Assembly (NCBI GenBank): GCA_017849455.1
Contig: JAFIGX010000006.1
Span: forward strand, 62,001 to 126,000
DNA: 64,000 nt
Direction: 5' to 3'
DNA from: Pseudobacter sp.
Lineage (GTDB): Bacteria; Bacteroidota; Bacteroidia; Chitinophagales; Chitinophagaceae
Shown: in pieces, positions 17,193-25,946 of the stretch
Numbering within the stretch: position 1 is the first letter of the stretch
Layout: each line of letters begins with the position of its first letter
The notes under the pieces: generated by a model
What the model was told of the DNA's origin: nothing
What the model saw: only the letters and a program-made list of their open reading frames with translations
Database searches by the model: none
Translations under genes and position numbers: made by a program

Positions 17193-18575
17193 ATGATGAT
17201 GTCAACACTGCTCGTTTCCCTTTACGAGTTCAAACAGTTTTTGCAGATCGTATTGTGGATTGCTCTGCCTGGTACCTTGATCGCTGTGGTGATCACTACT
17301 TATCTCCATTACCGCCGCAAAAAGAAAAATGAAGAATTCCCGGATGAGAATGAGTTCCAACTGGCGCTGGCCAGCAGTACGGAAGGCAGCCCCGAAAGGG
17401 CTTCTGTAGAACCATTGCCCGATTGGCTGGCCAGTTCAGACCCCGACAATACTTCCCTCCTTAAAAAATATGAACAGGAAATAAGAAGGTACAAGGAAAA
17501 CTATTCAATCCTCGAGCAGGATTTTCGTGAGTTGGAAGACAGGTATGCCGATCTCCGCAACAAAGCCTACAACACTGATAAAAAAGAAGATACACCCCTC
17601 GTGCAGCAGTTGCAGAAAGAGATCCGGGAGTACAAAGCAAAGATCGCCCGGTACCAGCAGGCTGCGGCAGCCAGGAATGAAGAGAATACAGAAGTACCAT
17701 TGCGTGAGACCATCAAACAATTGGAGCTGGAACTGGGTCTTGCGGAAGAACAGAAAAAAGAGCAGGCCACCACGATCGGCAGGTTTGAAAACCAGGTGAA
17801 AGACCTGGAACGTGAGCTGCAGGCCTCCCGGAATGAAGTGACGCAATTGCAGCAGTATTTGTCGAAGCAGCGGGAAAATACGCCGCCACAGGATGGGGTA
17901 TCGCAACAGCGGGTAGAAGAGCTGCAGGCATTGCTGGCAGCAGCCGAAGAAGAAAAGAAAGCATTGAAGGCCAAACTGAATGAAGGAGATTATTTGCAGG
18001 ACCTTGCCCAGGAAAAAAAGTTGCAGGTAGATTTTCTACAGAATCAACTGGAGCAAAGAATTAGGAACTATCACCAATTGGAACGTGAGGCCGGTGAGAA
18101 AGCCGAGCAACTGAGGCAGATACAACAAACAGTGGACCAGTTCGATCAACGCATCGGGTCATTGGCGGAAGAACTGCAGAACAAGCAACAGGAAGTGGCC
18201 AACTGGCAATCTACTGTAGCGCTTCACCAGAAAGAACAGGAACAACAACAGGAAGCGCTTCGCACAAAGATCGATCATATCGGCCAGCTCGAGACCAGTA
18301 TCAGGGATTTACAGGAACAACAGGAAACCTTGCAATCGGAAATGGCTGGTAAACAGGGAGCCATGTTGCTTTTGCAGGATGATCTTCTCAAAGAACAACA
18401 AAAGGCAAAAGAACTGGAAAGTAAGCTGGAACTAAGCAGCCAGTTACTGGTCAGGATATATAGTGAACTGGCCAAATCACTCAATGCGGGGTGGATGCAG
18501 TGGCAACATGGTTCCAATCCTGTTTCACTGGAAGCCGCTCCAGTTGCGGAACAAACCCTGATGGAGAAAGAGTAG
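17193..18575 (+). CDS. membrane-anchored long coiled-coil protein
   Basis: A 460-residue protein with one N-terminal transmembrane helix (about 15-38, QIVLWIALPGTLIAVVITTY) followed by RRKKK, so the bulk faces the cytoplasm. From about residue 90 to 430 it is an almost unbroken heptad coiled coil rich in Glu, Gln, Leu and Lys. The C-terminal 30 residues break the pattern. No enzyme domain is visible. It may be a structural or scaffolding protein; the sequence allows nothing more precise. Confidence 0.65.
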   Translation: MMMSTLLVSLYEFKQFLQIVLWIALPGTLIAVVITTYLHYRRKKKNEEFPDENEFQLALASSTEGSPERASVEPLPDWLASSDPDNTSLLKKYEQEIRRYKENYSILEQDFRELEDRYADLRNKAYNTDKKEDTPLVQQLQKEIREYKAKIARYQQAAAARNEENTEVPLRETIKQLELELGLAEEQKKEQATTIGRFENQVKDLERELQASRNEVTQLQQYLSKQRENTPPQDGVSQQRVEELQALLAAAEEEKKALKAKLNEGDYLQDLAQEKKLQVDFLQNQLEQRIRNYHQLEREAGEKAEQLRQIQQTVDQFDQRIGSLAEELQNKQQEVANWQSTVALHQKEQEQQQEALRTKIDHIGQLETSIRDLQEQQETLQSEMAGKQGAMLLLQDDLLKEQQKAKELESKLELSSQLLVRIYSELAKSLNAGWMQWQHGSNPVSLEAAPVAEQTLMEKE

Positions 18576-18673
18576 GCATTAGTGGCTTTACCATACAGTC
18601 GGTTGAATCCCCCGAAAATTGGTCAGCAATGCAACGATGACCGGAACCAAATGGTCATCCGGAAAATGCATGT

Positions 18674-19069
18674 ATGAAACCGAACTTCATTCTTGTCCTG
18701 ATCATTGGTTTATCCCTCTCCTGTAAAAAATCAAACACAAGCCCTTCGCATACTGATATCAGTGGTAATTGGAGATTGAAGGAACAACTGGTGGATCCGG
18801 GTGATGGTAGTGGCGCCCTGCAGAATGTATTTGCTTTGAATATACGCATCAACTTCGGGAAAGATGGAAAGGTAACGGGTATTATGCCTGTCATGGGCGA
18901 TCATACCCAATATATAGTCCGTAAGGATTCAGTGATCTCTTTCTACAAAGTAGATTTGCCCCAGTCGGATACAATAAATATGCGTTACCGGTTCACCTCA
19001 CGTGAGCTGACGCTCATTCCGCCCTGCTATGAAAGATGCATATACAAGTATGTTCCTGCCGGGGATTGA
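18674..19069 (+). CDS. small lipocalin-like lipoprotein
   Basis: A 131-residue lipoprotein with signal MKPNFILVLIIGLSLSC and lipobox LSLSC (Cys17). The mature domain begins DISGNWRLKEQLVDPG and continues with short strands ending in RELTLIPPCYERCIYKY. This is the lipocalin-like pattern of many small Bacteroidota surface or periplasmic lipoproteins. Two extra cysteines near the C-terminus (CYERC) could form a disulphide. Its ligand and role are unknown. Confidence 0.6.
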   Translation: MKPNFILVLIIGLSLSCKKSNTSPSHTDISGNWRLKEQLVDPGDGSGALQNVFALNIRINFGKDGKVTGIMPVMGDHTQYIVRKDSVISFYKVDLPQSDTINMRYRFTSRELTLIPPCYERCIYKYVPAGD

Positions 19070-19088
19070 ACTCATTCATCCGGCCCCT

Positions 19089-19733
19089 CTATTTCTTTTT
19101 CACCGACGCCTGGAAACCTACGGGTAACCTGCGTTGGATCTCTCTCAATGCGATAAGGTCGCCCATATCGCCCAGGATCTCATCTACCAATCCATATTCT
19201 TTGGCTTCGGCCGCATCCATGAATTTGTCTCTCCGGAACATGGCTTCGATCTCTTCCTGTGTATGATCGGAGTCTTTGCTGATCAGGTAGAACAACTGGT
19301 TCTGCAGCCTTTCCTGTTCCATATATGCGATGCGAACATCTTCCGTATATCCTTTGGCCCCGCCGCCGGCAGGATGCATGTGTACCGTGGCATGGGGCAG
19401 GGCATATCGCTGTCCCTTTGTCCCTGCTGAAAGTATCACGGTTCCCATACTGCCGCTGAAACCGACGGCGATGGTGGAGACGGGCGATTTGAGGATCTTC
19501 ATGGTATCGTAAATGGCGAAGCCGGAGTAGATAACACCACCGGGGCTGTTGATGTACATACTGATGGGACTGTGGCTCTCGCTGTCGAGGTATAACAGTT
19601 GCGCCACCACGAGATTGGCGACCTGGTCGTCGATGGAAGTACCGAGGAACACGATCCTTTCCTTGAGCAATAAGCTATAGATATCATAGGCCCCGCGTGT
19701 GGCGGTGTCGATGACGGTGGGTATGATGGCCAT
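19089..19733 (-). CDS. clpP: ClpP-family serine protease
   Basis: A 214-residue ClpP protease subunit. The catalytic Ser95 is in GFSGSMG (the family GxxxSMG pattern), the His is in VHMHPAGG (His120) and the Asp is in FRRDKF (Asp169). The MYINSPGG segment near 59 is the family oxyanion region. The ATG at 19731-19733 follows the previous gene's stop by one base, whereas the upstream in-frame start at 19778 would overlap that gene by 44 bases. Unusually it is the last gene of a sigma factor / small protein operon, not beside clpX. The Gly-Ser instead of Ala-Ser before the nucleophile and the missing Gln after the catalytic His suggest a second, specialised ClpP. Confidence 0.85.
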   Translation of the reverse strand: MAIIPTVIDTATRGAYDIYSLLLKERIVFLGTSIDDQVANLVVAQLLYLDSESHSPISMYINSPGGVIYSGFAIYDTMKILKSPVSTIAVGFSGSMGTVILSAGTKGQRYALPHATVHMHPAGGGAKGYTEDVRIAYMEQERLQNQLFYLISKDSDHTQEEIEAMFRRDKFMDAAEAKEYGLVDEILGDMGDLIALREIQRRLPVGFQASVKKK

Positions 19734-19734
19734 A

Positions 19735-19992
19735 TCAACTGAAGATTGAATGAATGGATTCCCGGAAGCGCGGTTCATTCATGAGTGACCGGTGTATCGC
19801 TTCCAGTTTTTTCTTTTGCTGCCACCGGGCGAACCAGCGTATCAATTGGTAGGTTTTTCGTTGGTGGTATACTTTCTCCTGTAGTCCGGGCACAATGATC
19901 ATCTTTGCCTCGAACAGGGCTTTCTCCGGAGCGGGCATTTCTTGTTGGAGATAACGTTCGATCTCCCCGGTCTCATGCAATGATTTCCTCAT
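19735..19992 (-). CDS. small protein between sigma factor and ClpP, anti-sigma-like
   Basis: An 85-residue soluble protein. Its N-terminal part, [20 protein letters not shown] followed by [13 protein letters not shown], resembles the opening helices of membrane-associated anti-sigma factors (EYLxGxLSxxExxxFExxL...DPxLxxEL). The rest is a basic helix, and no transmembrane segment or zinc motif is present. It overlaps the sigma gene by 20 bases and ends one base before clpP, so the three are translationally coupled. An anti-sigma role is inferred from position and this weak likeness. Degradation by the adjacent ClpP would be an attractive control step, but that is speculation. Confidence 0.55.
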   Translation of the reverse strand: MRKSLHETGEIERYLQQEMPAPEKALFEAKMIIVPGLQEKVYHQRKTYQLIRWFARWQQKKKLEAIHRSLMNEPRFRESIHSIFS

Positions 19993-20500
19993 ACTGTTCA
20001 GTCTTTTTGAATTCTTCCCTTAATTTTTCAATGCATTTGTGTTTTTGTACCGTGGCGGAATGCCGTGTCCGGTAATGGAATTTTTCCGCGATCTCCTGCA
20101 TCGACTGCTGATCGTAATAGAAAGCCCTCAGCAGTTGCAGGCATTTTTCACCGGCGAGCTTCAGCTTGTCGAGCAGGGAGTGGGAGGTACTTTTTTCCAG
20201 TTCGTAATAGTCTTCCGGGATATCGAACCGCCGATCGCCCGGTTCAAATGGCATTTCGCGGTGACCCTGGTTGAATTTCCTGATCCAGCAGATCCGGGCG
20301 ATACCCGCCAGGTAGGCTTTATCTGAAACCGCCACCGAAAGGCGATTATTGTATTTTTTTTCGAGGTAGATGACCAGGGCATCATGAAAAATATCCTTCG
20401 CCTCCTCCGGGCCACCTCCCAGCCTGGCCACTATGCGGGCCACGGGAGGGAAAGCCTCCCGGTACAATTTTTCAAGCCATGGGTCCTTTATAAAGCTCAT
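19973..20500 (-). CDS. sigma-70 family (ECF-like) RNA polymerase sigma factor
   Basis: A 175-residue sigma factor. Region 2 is around GGGPEEAKDIFHDALVIYLEKKY (residues 27-50) and LAGIARICWIRKFNQ. Region 4 is the HTH near QSMQEIAEKFHYRTRHSATVQKHKCIEKLREEF. The ATG at 20498-20500 is chosen because the extra N-terminal residues of the longer frame lie in the thyA divergent promoter region. It starts the sigma / small protein / clpP operon and diverges from thyA, with about 90 bases between them. Confidence 0.8.
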   Translation of the reverse strand: MSFIKDPWLEKLYREAFPPVARIVARLGGGPEEAKDIFHDALVIYLEKKYNNRLSVAVSDKAYLAGIARICWIRKFNQGHREMPFEPGDRRFDIPEDYYELEKSTSHSLLDKLKLAGEKCLQLLRAFYYDQQSMQEIAEKFHYRTRHSATVQKHKCIEKLREEFKKTEQYEEIIA

Positions 20501-20555
20501 AATTACAACTGTTTTTATACTGATAGTGTCGAAAAATGGTGCATTATCACCTCCT

Positions 20556-20583
20556 TTTGTATAAATCATTTTTCACTACCTTG
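20556..20583 (+). promoter_or_regulatory. putative promoter of thyA
   Basis: TTTTG around 20555-20559, a 17-base spacer and TACCTTG at 20577-20583, a common 7-base variant of the -7 box in this window. Only five bases separate it from the thyA ATG, so the mRNA would be nearly leaderless. Confidence 0.4.
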
Positions 20584-20588
20584 CAGGT

Positions 20589-21404
20589 ATGCAGCAATAC
20601 CTGGATTTATTACAATATATCCTTGATCATGGTTCGTCCAAAACCGACCGTACCGGAACTGGCACCACCAGTTATTTTGGTTACCAGATGCGTTTCGACC
20701 TGCAGGAAGGGTTTCCGCTGGTGACCACCAAGAAACTACACCTGAAAAGTATTATATATGAGTTGTTATGGTTTTTGAGGGGTGATACTAATATACAATA
20801 TCTGAAGGAACATGGAGTGAGCATCTGGGATGAATGGGCTAATGGGCAGGGTGAACTGGGGCCGGTGTATGGTAAGCAATGGAGGAGCTGGGAAGGGGCC
20901 GATGGCCGTACCATCGACCAGATCAGTGAGGCGGTACGACAGATCAAAACGAACCCCGACAGCCGCCGGATCATCGTAAGCTCCTGGAATGTGAGCGATC
21001 TGCCCGACATGGCGCTGATGCCCTGTCATGTAATGTTCCAGTTCTATGTAACGCCGCCGGCCAGGGAAGGGGGCAAGGGGCGTTTGTCGTGCCAGCTTTA
21101 TCAACGTTCTGCCGATGTATTCCTCGGTGTGCCTTTCAATATTGCCTCCTATGCTTTGCTGACCATGATGATGGCGCAGGTCTGCGACCTCCAGCCCGGT
21201 GAGTTCATCCATACATTCGGAGATGTGCATCTTTACAACAACCACCGTGAACAGGCAGCCCTGCAATTATCGAGAACACCGTACCCGTTGCCCCTGATGA
21301 AACTGAATCCTGCCGTTCGCTCTGTTTTTGATTTTACCTTCGGGGATTTTACGTTGGAAAACTATCAATCGCATCCTGCTATCAAAGCACCGGTAGCGGT
21401 ATAA
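20589..21404 (+). CDS. thyA: thymidylate synthase
   Basis: A 271-residue ThyA that methylates dUMP to dTMP using 5,10-methylenetetrahydrofolate. It has the RTGTGT phosphate segment (about 21-26), the catalytic Cys146 in [11 protein letters not shown], the [22 protein letters not shown] block and the C-terminal IKAPVAV folate-closing tail. Length and motifs are standard. folA follows 24 bases downstream, and the pair forms the dTMP/tetrahydrofolate cycle. Confidence 0.96.
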   Translation: MQQYLDLLQYILDHGSSKTDRTGTGTTSYFGYQMRFDLQEGFPLVTTKKLHLKSIIYELLWFLRGDTNIQYLKEHGVSIWDEWANGQGELGPVYGKQWRSWEGADGRTIDQISEAVRQIKTNPDSRRIIVSSWNVSDLPDMALMPCHVMFQFYVTPPAREGGKGRLSCQLYQRSADVFLGVPFNIASYALLTMMMAQVCDLQPGEFIHTFGDVHLYNNHREQAALQLSRTPYPLPLMKLNPAVRSVFDFTFGDFTLENYQSHPAIKAPVAV

Positions 21405-21428
21405 CAGGAAGTCTTCAAATTTGCATAC

Positions 21429-21926
21429 ATGTTGATCGCTTTTGCCGTAGCTGCTTCAGACAATAATGTGATCGGTAAGGATAACCACCTGTTGTGGACC
21501 CTGCCGAATGATATGAAGTTTTTTAAGAATACCACCTGGGGCATGCCGGTGATCATGGGAAGAAAGACCTTCGAATCGCTTTGCAAGCCGCTGGCGGGGA
21601 GAACGAATATCGTGATCACGAGGCAGGGCGACTGGTCGGCCCCGGGCGTGCAGGTAGCTGCCAGTCTCGATGAAGCGATCGGACTCGCAGCAGCGACAGA
21701 CGCAAAAGAGGCATTCGTGATCGGCGGTGGCGAGATCTTCAGGCAGGCCATGCCGGTAGTGCAGAAAATGTACCTGACGAGAGTGCACACTACCATTGAA
21801 GGTGATGCTCATTTCCCGGCTTTCGATGAAGCAGAGTGGCAGTTATTATCTCAGCACGATTTCCCGGCAGATGACAGGCATGCTTACCCTTACAGCTTCC
21901 AGGTTTGGCAGAGAAACCAAGCTTAA
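21429..21926 (+). CDS. folA: dihydrofolate reductase
   Basis: A 165-residue DHFR that regenerates tetrahydrofolate from the dihydrofolate made by ThyA. Typical features are VAASDNNVIGKDNHLLWTLPNDMKFFK near the N-terminus, GMPVIMGRKTFESL (NADPH phosphate) near 37-50, FVIGGGEIFRQAMP near 97-110 and YLTRVHT. It lies 24 bases after thyA and surely shares its transcript. Confidence 0.95.
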   Translation: MLIAFAVAASDNNVIGKDNHLLWTLPNDMKFFKNTTWGMPVIMGRKTFESLCKPLAGRTNIVITRQGDWSAPGVQVAASLDEAIGLAAATDAKEAFVIGGGEIFRQAMPVVQKMYLTRVHTTIEGDAHFPAFDEAEWQLLSQHDFPADDRHAYPYSFQVWQRNQA

Positions 21927-21951
21927 TTTCTGATACCATATTTCCCGTTCC

Positions 21952-22749
21952 ATGTATTCGCGCTGGCAACTGGCACAAAAATATATCCGTTACTACCTAA
22001 CTGCTTCCAATGGAAAAGGCCACGGCATCCATTCTCCTTTTGTTTACGAGTTCATCACACATGTGCTGAACGACGATACGGAGTATGAAGCCTATCAGCA
22101 GGTGGAAGCATTGCGTAAAGGAATGCTGTCCGACAAAGACATTATCCATGTGGAAGACTTCGGGGCCGGCTCGGTCTCGGGCAAAACCAGGCAGCGCACC
22201 ATCGCTTCCATTGCCCGCCATGCCGCCAAGCCCGAAAAATGGGCACAGCTCCTCTACCGGATCGTGAATTATTACCAACCTGAAACCATTCTCGAACTGG
22301 GCACTTCACTCGGCATCTCCACAGCTTATATGGCCAAGGCCAATCCACATGCGTATGTGATCACGGCGGAGGGCAGCAATGCCATTGCACAGGAAGCCAT
22401 CCGGAATTTCAATGAACTGCATATCCCGTCCGTCGAACTGGTGGAAGGGAATTTCGATGACACACTGCCATCTATACTGCGAACAATGCAGGTAGTGGAC
22501 ATGGCCTTCATCGATGGCAACCATCGCCGGGAGCCCACCCTCCGGTATTTCGCGCAGATCATGGCCCATACCCATAATTTTTCCGTGATCATACTCGACG
22601 ATATTCACTGGAGCGGTGAAATGGAACAGGCCTGGCAGGAGATCAGGGAGCATCCCAGGGTACGCCTCACCATCGATCTGTTCTTCATCGGGCTGGTGTT
22701 CTTCCGGGAAGAGATCAAGGTGAAGCAGCATTTTACCATCAGGTTTTGA
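21952..22749 (+). CDS. class I SAM-dependent O-methyltransferase
   Basis: A 265-residue methyltransferase, third gene after thyA-folA. The SAM motif I ETILELGTSLGISTAYMA lies near residues 111-128, followed by YVITAEGS and VELVEGNFDDTLPSIL. VVDMAFIDGNHRREPT near 177-192 is the catechol-O-methyltransferase-like metal/active-site region. An N-terminal basic helix (SRWQLAQKYIRYYLTASN) precedes the fold. The substrate is unknown. Confidence 0.8.
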   Translation: MYSRWQLAQKYIRYYLTASNGKGHGIHSPFVYEFITHVLNDDTEYEAYQQVEALRKGMLSDKDIIHVEDFGAGSVSGKTRQRTIASIARHAAKPEKWAQLLYRIVNYYQPETILELGTSLGISTAYMAKANPHAYVITAEGSNAIAQEAIRNFNELHIPSVELVEGNFDDTLPSILRTMQVVDMAFIDGNHRREPTLRYFAQIMAHTHNFSVIILDDIHWSGEMEQAWQEIREHPRVRLTIDLFFIGLVFFREEIKVKQHFTIRF

Positions 22750-22751
22750 GT

Positions 22752-22790
22752 GGTTAACAAATTAATAAGTTGATAGGTTAACTTTTCAAC
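22752..22790. repeat. hairpin family A, partial copy A1 (unit GTTRAYAR)
   Basis: Degenerate 8-base units of the GTTRAYAR type (GGTTAACAA, ATAAGTTGATAG, GTTAAC) lie directly after the methyltransferase stop. It looks like a shortened relative of the full hairpins at 25842 and 30961. Confidence 0.5.
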
Positions 22791-22846
22791 TCTCCACCTT
22801 TCCCCTCTCAGCAGAAATCGCTATCTTGAACCCATAACTGAAGGAT

Positions 22847-23956
22847 ATGATGATCGGAATTCTCAAGGAGCCCTCCCATGAAACCCGCGTTTCCCTCTTA
22901 CCGGAAGCAGTAGCCACACTCACGAAAAAAGGGATCAGTGTTGTGGTGGAGCAGGGGGCCGGACAAAGCGCGTTCAGCACAGATGAAGACTACACCAAGG
23001 CAGGCGCTACCATCAAAAGCAGACAGGAAGTATTGCAATCCGCCAATATCATCCTCGCCATCCATCCATTCCCCGACACGCCTCAGTTGGCATCGAAAGT
23101 ATTGATCGGCGTTTATCAGCCACTCTACAATGCAGCCCTGATGCAGCAATGGGCCAAAGAAAGGATCACCAGTTTCAGTCTCGATATGTTGCCCCGTACT
23201 ACCCGTGCGCAAAGTATGGACGTACTCAGCTCGCAGGCCAACATCGCCGGTTATAAGGCTGTACTGCTGGCTGCGAATACCTATGGCCGTTATTTCCCCA
23301 TGTTCATGACTGCAGCAGGCAGCATCGCTCCAGCCAAATTACTGGTGCTCGGTGCGGGTGTGGCCGGCCTGCAGGCCATTGCTACTGCACGCCGCCTGGG
23401 CGCCGTGGTGGAAGTATTCGACACGAGGCCGGCCGTGAAGGAAGAAGTGATGAGCCTTGGCGCCAAATTCATCGAAGTGGAAGGGGCGGCCGATGCCTCC
23501 AAAGCAGGCGGTTATGCCGTGGAGCAAACGGAGGAATACAAACAGAAACAGCAACAGCGGATCGCCGAAAGTATTGCCAAGGCGGATATCGTGATCACTA
23601 CTGCGCAGATCCCCGGCCAGAAAGCGCCTGTCCTGATCAGCGAAGCGATGCTCAACAGCATGCGCCATGGGTCGGTGGTGATCGATCTGGCAGCAGCAAC
23701 AGGCGGCAACACGCCTTATACCAAAAACAATGAAACGGTCACCGTGAACGGTGTGAAGATCGTGGGCAACAGCAACCTGCCTGCAGGCATGCCGGCCGAT
23801 GCCAGTAAACTATATGGTAAGAATGTGCTGAATTTCCTGCAACTGGTCCTTACCAAAGAAGGGGAGCTGAACCTCAACTGGGAAGATGATCTTGTGAAAG
23901 GGGCCTGCGTAACGCATGGCGGCGAACTCGTGAATGAAAGAGTGAAAGCATTATAA
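22847..23956 (+). CDS. pntAA: NAD(P) transhydrogenase subunit alpha, NAD-binding part
   Basis: A 369-residue alpha-1 subunit (domain I) of the proton-translocating transhydrogenase. Features are KEPSHETRVSLLPE near the N-terminus, RAQSMDVLSSQANIAGY near 124 and the Rossmann motif LVLGAGVAGLQAIATARRLG near 166, followed by EVFDTRPAVKEEV. The membrane helices normally fused to this subunit are encoded separately by the next gene. It is the first gene of pntAA-pntAB-pntB, which couples the proton gradient to NADPH formation. Confidence 0.94.
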   Translation: MMIGILKEPSHETRVSLLPEAVATLTKKGISVVVEQGAGQSAFSTDEDYTKAGATIKSRQEVLQSANIILAIHPFPDTPQLASKVLIGVYQPLYNAALMQQWAKERITSFSLDMLPRTTRAQSMDVLSSQANIAGYKAVLLAANTYGRYFPMFMTAAGSIAPAKLLVLGAGVAGLQAIATARRLGAVVEVFDTRPAVKEEVMSLGAKFIEVEGAADASKAGGYAVEQTEEYKQKQQQRIAESIAKADIVITTAQIPGQKAPVLISEAMLNSMRHGSVVIDLAAATGGNTPYTKNNETVTVNGVKIVGNSNLPAGMPADASKLYGKNVLNFLQLVLTKEGELNLNWEDDLVKGACVTHGGELVNERVKAL

Positions 23957-23977
23957 ACCGAACATTAATTTCTATAT

Positions 23978-24286
23978 ATGGAATCAGTCCTGAACTGGAT
24001 CGCGGTCAATCAACAAACGATCTATATCGTGATCCTGATGATCTTTGTAGGTATCGAAGTGATCGGTCGTGTTCCCAGCGTGCTGCATACGCCGCTGATG
24101 AGCGGCGCCAATGCCATTCATGGTGTGGTGATCATCGGCGCCATTATCGTGATGGGGAAAGCGGAGCATGATAATTACCTCGCCCTGGGATTGGGTTTTC
24201 TCGCCGTGATCCTGGGAACCCTGAACGTGGTAGGTGGATTTGTGGTCACCGACAGGATGCTGGAAATGTTTAAGAAAAAGAAATGA
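23978..24286 (+). CDS. pntAB: NAD(P) transhydrogenase subunit alpha, membrane part
   Basis: A 102-residue membrane protein with three transmembrane helices, corresponding to the C-terminal membrane domain of PntA. The Bacteroidota-type segment PSVLHTPLMSGANAIHGVVIIGA near 35-57 is the hallmark of this subunit. It lies between pntAA and pntB with gaps of 21 and 10 bases. Confidence 0.94.
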   Translation: MESVLNWIAVNQQTIYIVILMIFVGIEVIGRVPSVLHTPLMSGANAIHGVVIIGAIIVMGKAEHDNYLALGLGFLAVILGTLNVVGGFVVTDRMLEMFKKKK

Positions 24287-24296
24287 AAAACAGTTT

Positions 24297-25826
24297 ATGG
24301 AATTGAACATACTTACGCTTTGTTACCTGATAGGATCTGTTACATTCATCATCGGATTGAAAATGTTGTCGAACCCCGCCACCGCCCGCAGGGGTAACCT
24401 GATCGCAGCAGTAGGTATGAGCATCGCGATCATCGGCACGATCTTCCTCTACCGCGATGATTCCGGCAATAAGCTGCACAACTATGGCTGGATTTTTGGC
24501 GGGCTGCTCATCGGCGCCATCATAGGAACCCTGGCCGCCAAAAAAGTGAAGATGACCGCCATGCCTGAAATGGTGAGCCTCTTCAATGGAATGGGAGGGG
24601 CCTGTGCGGCACTGATCTCCATGATCGAATTCGGTCATCTCGCGCACGATAATTTCCGTGTCAATATTTATGAATCCTATGAAGCAGGTGCTGCGGTCGA
24701 TGAAGCGATCCTCTCGATCCCTGTGCAGGCGGGCATCCTGATCACGATCTTCCTCGGACTGATCATCGGCACCGTATCCTTTGCCGGTAGCGTGATCGCC
24801 TGGGGAAAACTGAATGGCCGGATCAAAGATTTTGCATTCAAAGGCCAGCATATCGTGAACCTCCTGTTACTGACGGCCATCGTGGCCCTATCCACTTATA
24901 TCATCGCTACCATCCAGCTATCGGCCGTAAATCCAGATCCTGCAGTGGTCGATACGGAAACGCCGCACCCGTTGGGTTCCCTCCCGATCAAACTATTCTA
25001 TCTCACCTTTCTGTTATCGGTAGTATATGGAGTATTGTTCGTGATGCCGATCGGAGGGGCCGATATGCCTGTGGTGATCTCCCTGTTGAACTCTTTCACC
25101 GGTGTGGCCGCAGCCTGCGGTGGGTTCCTGTACGACAATAAAGTAATGCTGACCGGCGGTATACTCGTAGGCGCTGCCGGTACCCTGCTTACCATCCTCA
25201 TGTGCAAGGCTATGAACCGGTCTTTGAAGAACGTGCTGATCGGGTCATTTGGCGGTAATTCGGTTGCAGGTACCAGTGGTAAAAAAGAACAGGGCAGCTA
25301 TAAAGAGATCAGCCTGAGCGATACGGCCGTAGTCATGAGCTATGCCAATAAAGTGATGATCGTTCCCGGGTATGGACTGGCAGTGGCACAGGCGCAGCAT
25401 GCCTGTCATGAGCTGGAAAAATTACTAGAAAGCAAAGGGGTGGAAGTGAAATATGCCATCCATCCCGTGGCAGGCCGGATGCCGGGACACATGAACGTGT
25501 TGCTGGCGGAAGCCGATGTTAGCTACGACAAGCTCCTCGAAATGGAACAGGCCAATGACGAATTCCCTACAACCGATGTGGTGCTGGTGCTTGGGGCCAA
25601 TGATGTGGTGAACCCTGCCGCCAAAACAGATCCTGCTTCGCCGATCTATGGTATGCCGATCCTCGATGTGGAACTGGCAAAGAATGTGATCGTCAATAAA
25701 AGAAGTATGAAACCCGGTTATGCAGGGATCGAGAACGATCTCTTCTTCCAGCCTAAAACATCCATGTTGTTCGGTGACGCCAAGAAAGTATTGCAGGACC
25801 TGATCGGGGAGATCAAGAGCCTGTAG
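24297..25826 (+). CDS. pntB: NAD(P) transhydrogenase subunit beta
   Basis: A 509-residue beta subunit. The N-terminal half has about nine transmembrane helices, including MPEMVSLFNGMGGACAAL and ADMPVVISLLNSFTGVAAA. The C-terminal domain III binds NADP through PGYGLAVAQAQHACHELEKLL and VAGRMPGHMNVLLAEADV, and ends with GANDVVNPAA and MPGYAG-like KPGYAGIEND. The ATG at 24297 is chosen because the open frame upstream to 24234 lies inside pntAB. It is the last gene of the operon and is followed by hairpin A2. Confidence 0.95.
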   Translation: MELNILTLCYLIGSVTFIIGLKMLSNPATARRGNLIAAVGMSIAIIGTIFLYRDDSGNKLHNYGWIFGGLLIGAIIGTLAAKKVKMTAMPEMVSLFNGMGGACAALISMIEFGHLAHDNFRVNIYESYEAGAAVDEAILSIPVQAGILITIFLGLIIGTVSFAGSVIAWGKLNGRIKDFAFKGQHIVNLLLLTAIVALSTYIIATIQLSAVNPDPAVVDTETPHPLGSLPIKLFYLTFLLSVVYGVLFVMPIGGADMPVVISLLNSFTGVAAACGGFLYDNKVMLTGGILVGAAGTLLTILMCKAMNRSLKNVLIGSFGGNSVAGTSGKKEQGSYKEISLSDTAVVMSYANKVMIVPGYGLAVAQAQHACHELEKLLESKGVEVKYAIHPVAGRMPGHMNVLLAEADVSYDKLLEMEQANDEFPTTDVVLVLGANDVVNPAAKTDPASPIYGMPILDVELAKNVIVNKRSMKPGYAGIENDLFFQPKTSMLFGDAKKVLQDLIGEIKSL

Positions 25827-25841
25827 GAAACGAGCGAACGG

Positions 25842-25932
25842 GTTGATAAGTTAACAAGTTGACAGGTTGATAAGATGATCTCTGGATATCGGGAACCTCC
25901 TTGTCAACCTATCAACTTGTTAACTTATCAAC
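25842..25932. repeat. hairpin family A, copy A2
   Basis: Left arm 25842-25874 and right arm 25900-25932 are 33 bases each, inverted, with two mismatches. Each arm is made of 8-base units GTTGATAA/GTTAACAA/GTTGACAG. The loop is 25 bases. It lies in the pntB-RNA methyltransferase gap, and its right arm runs into the -7 box of the next gene. Confidence 0.85.
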
Positions 25933-25940
25933 TATCTTTG
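25933..25940 (+). promoter_or_regulatory. -7 box TATCTTTG touching hairpin A2
   Basis: A TAnnTTTG match that begins at the base after hairpin A2 and ends six bases before the GTG start at 25947. It implies a near-leaderless transcript. The hairpin itself contains TTG words at several upstream distances that could serve as -33. Confidence 0.4.
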
Positions 25941-25946
25941 ATCCCT

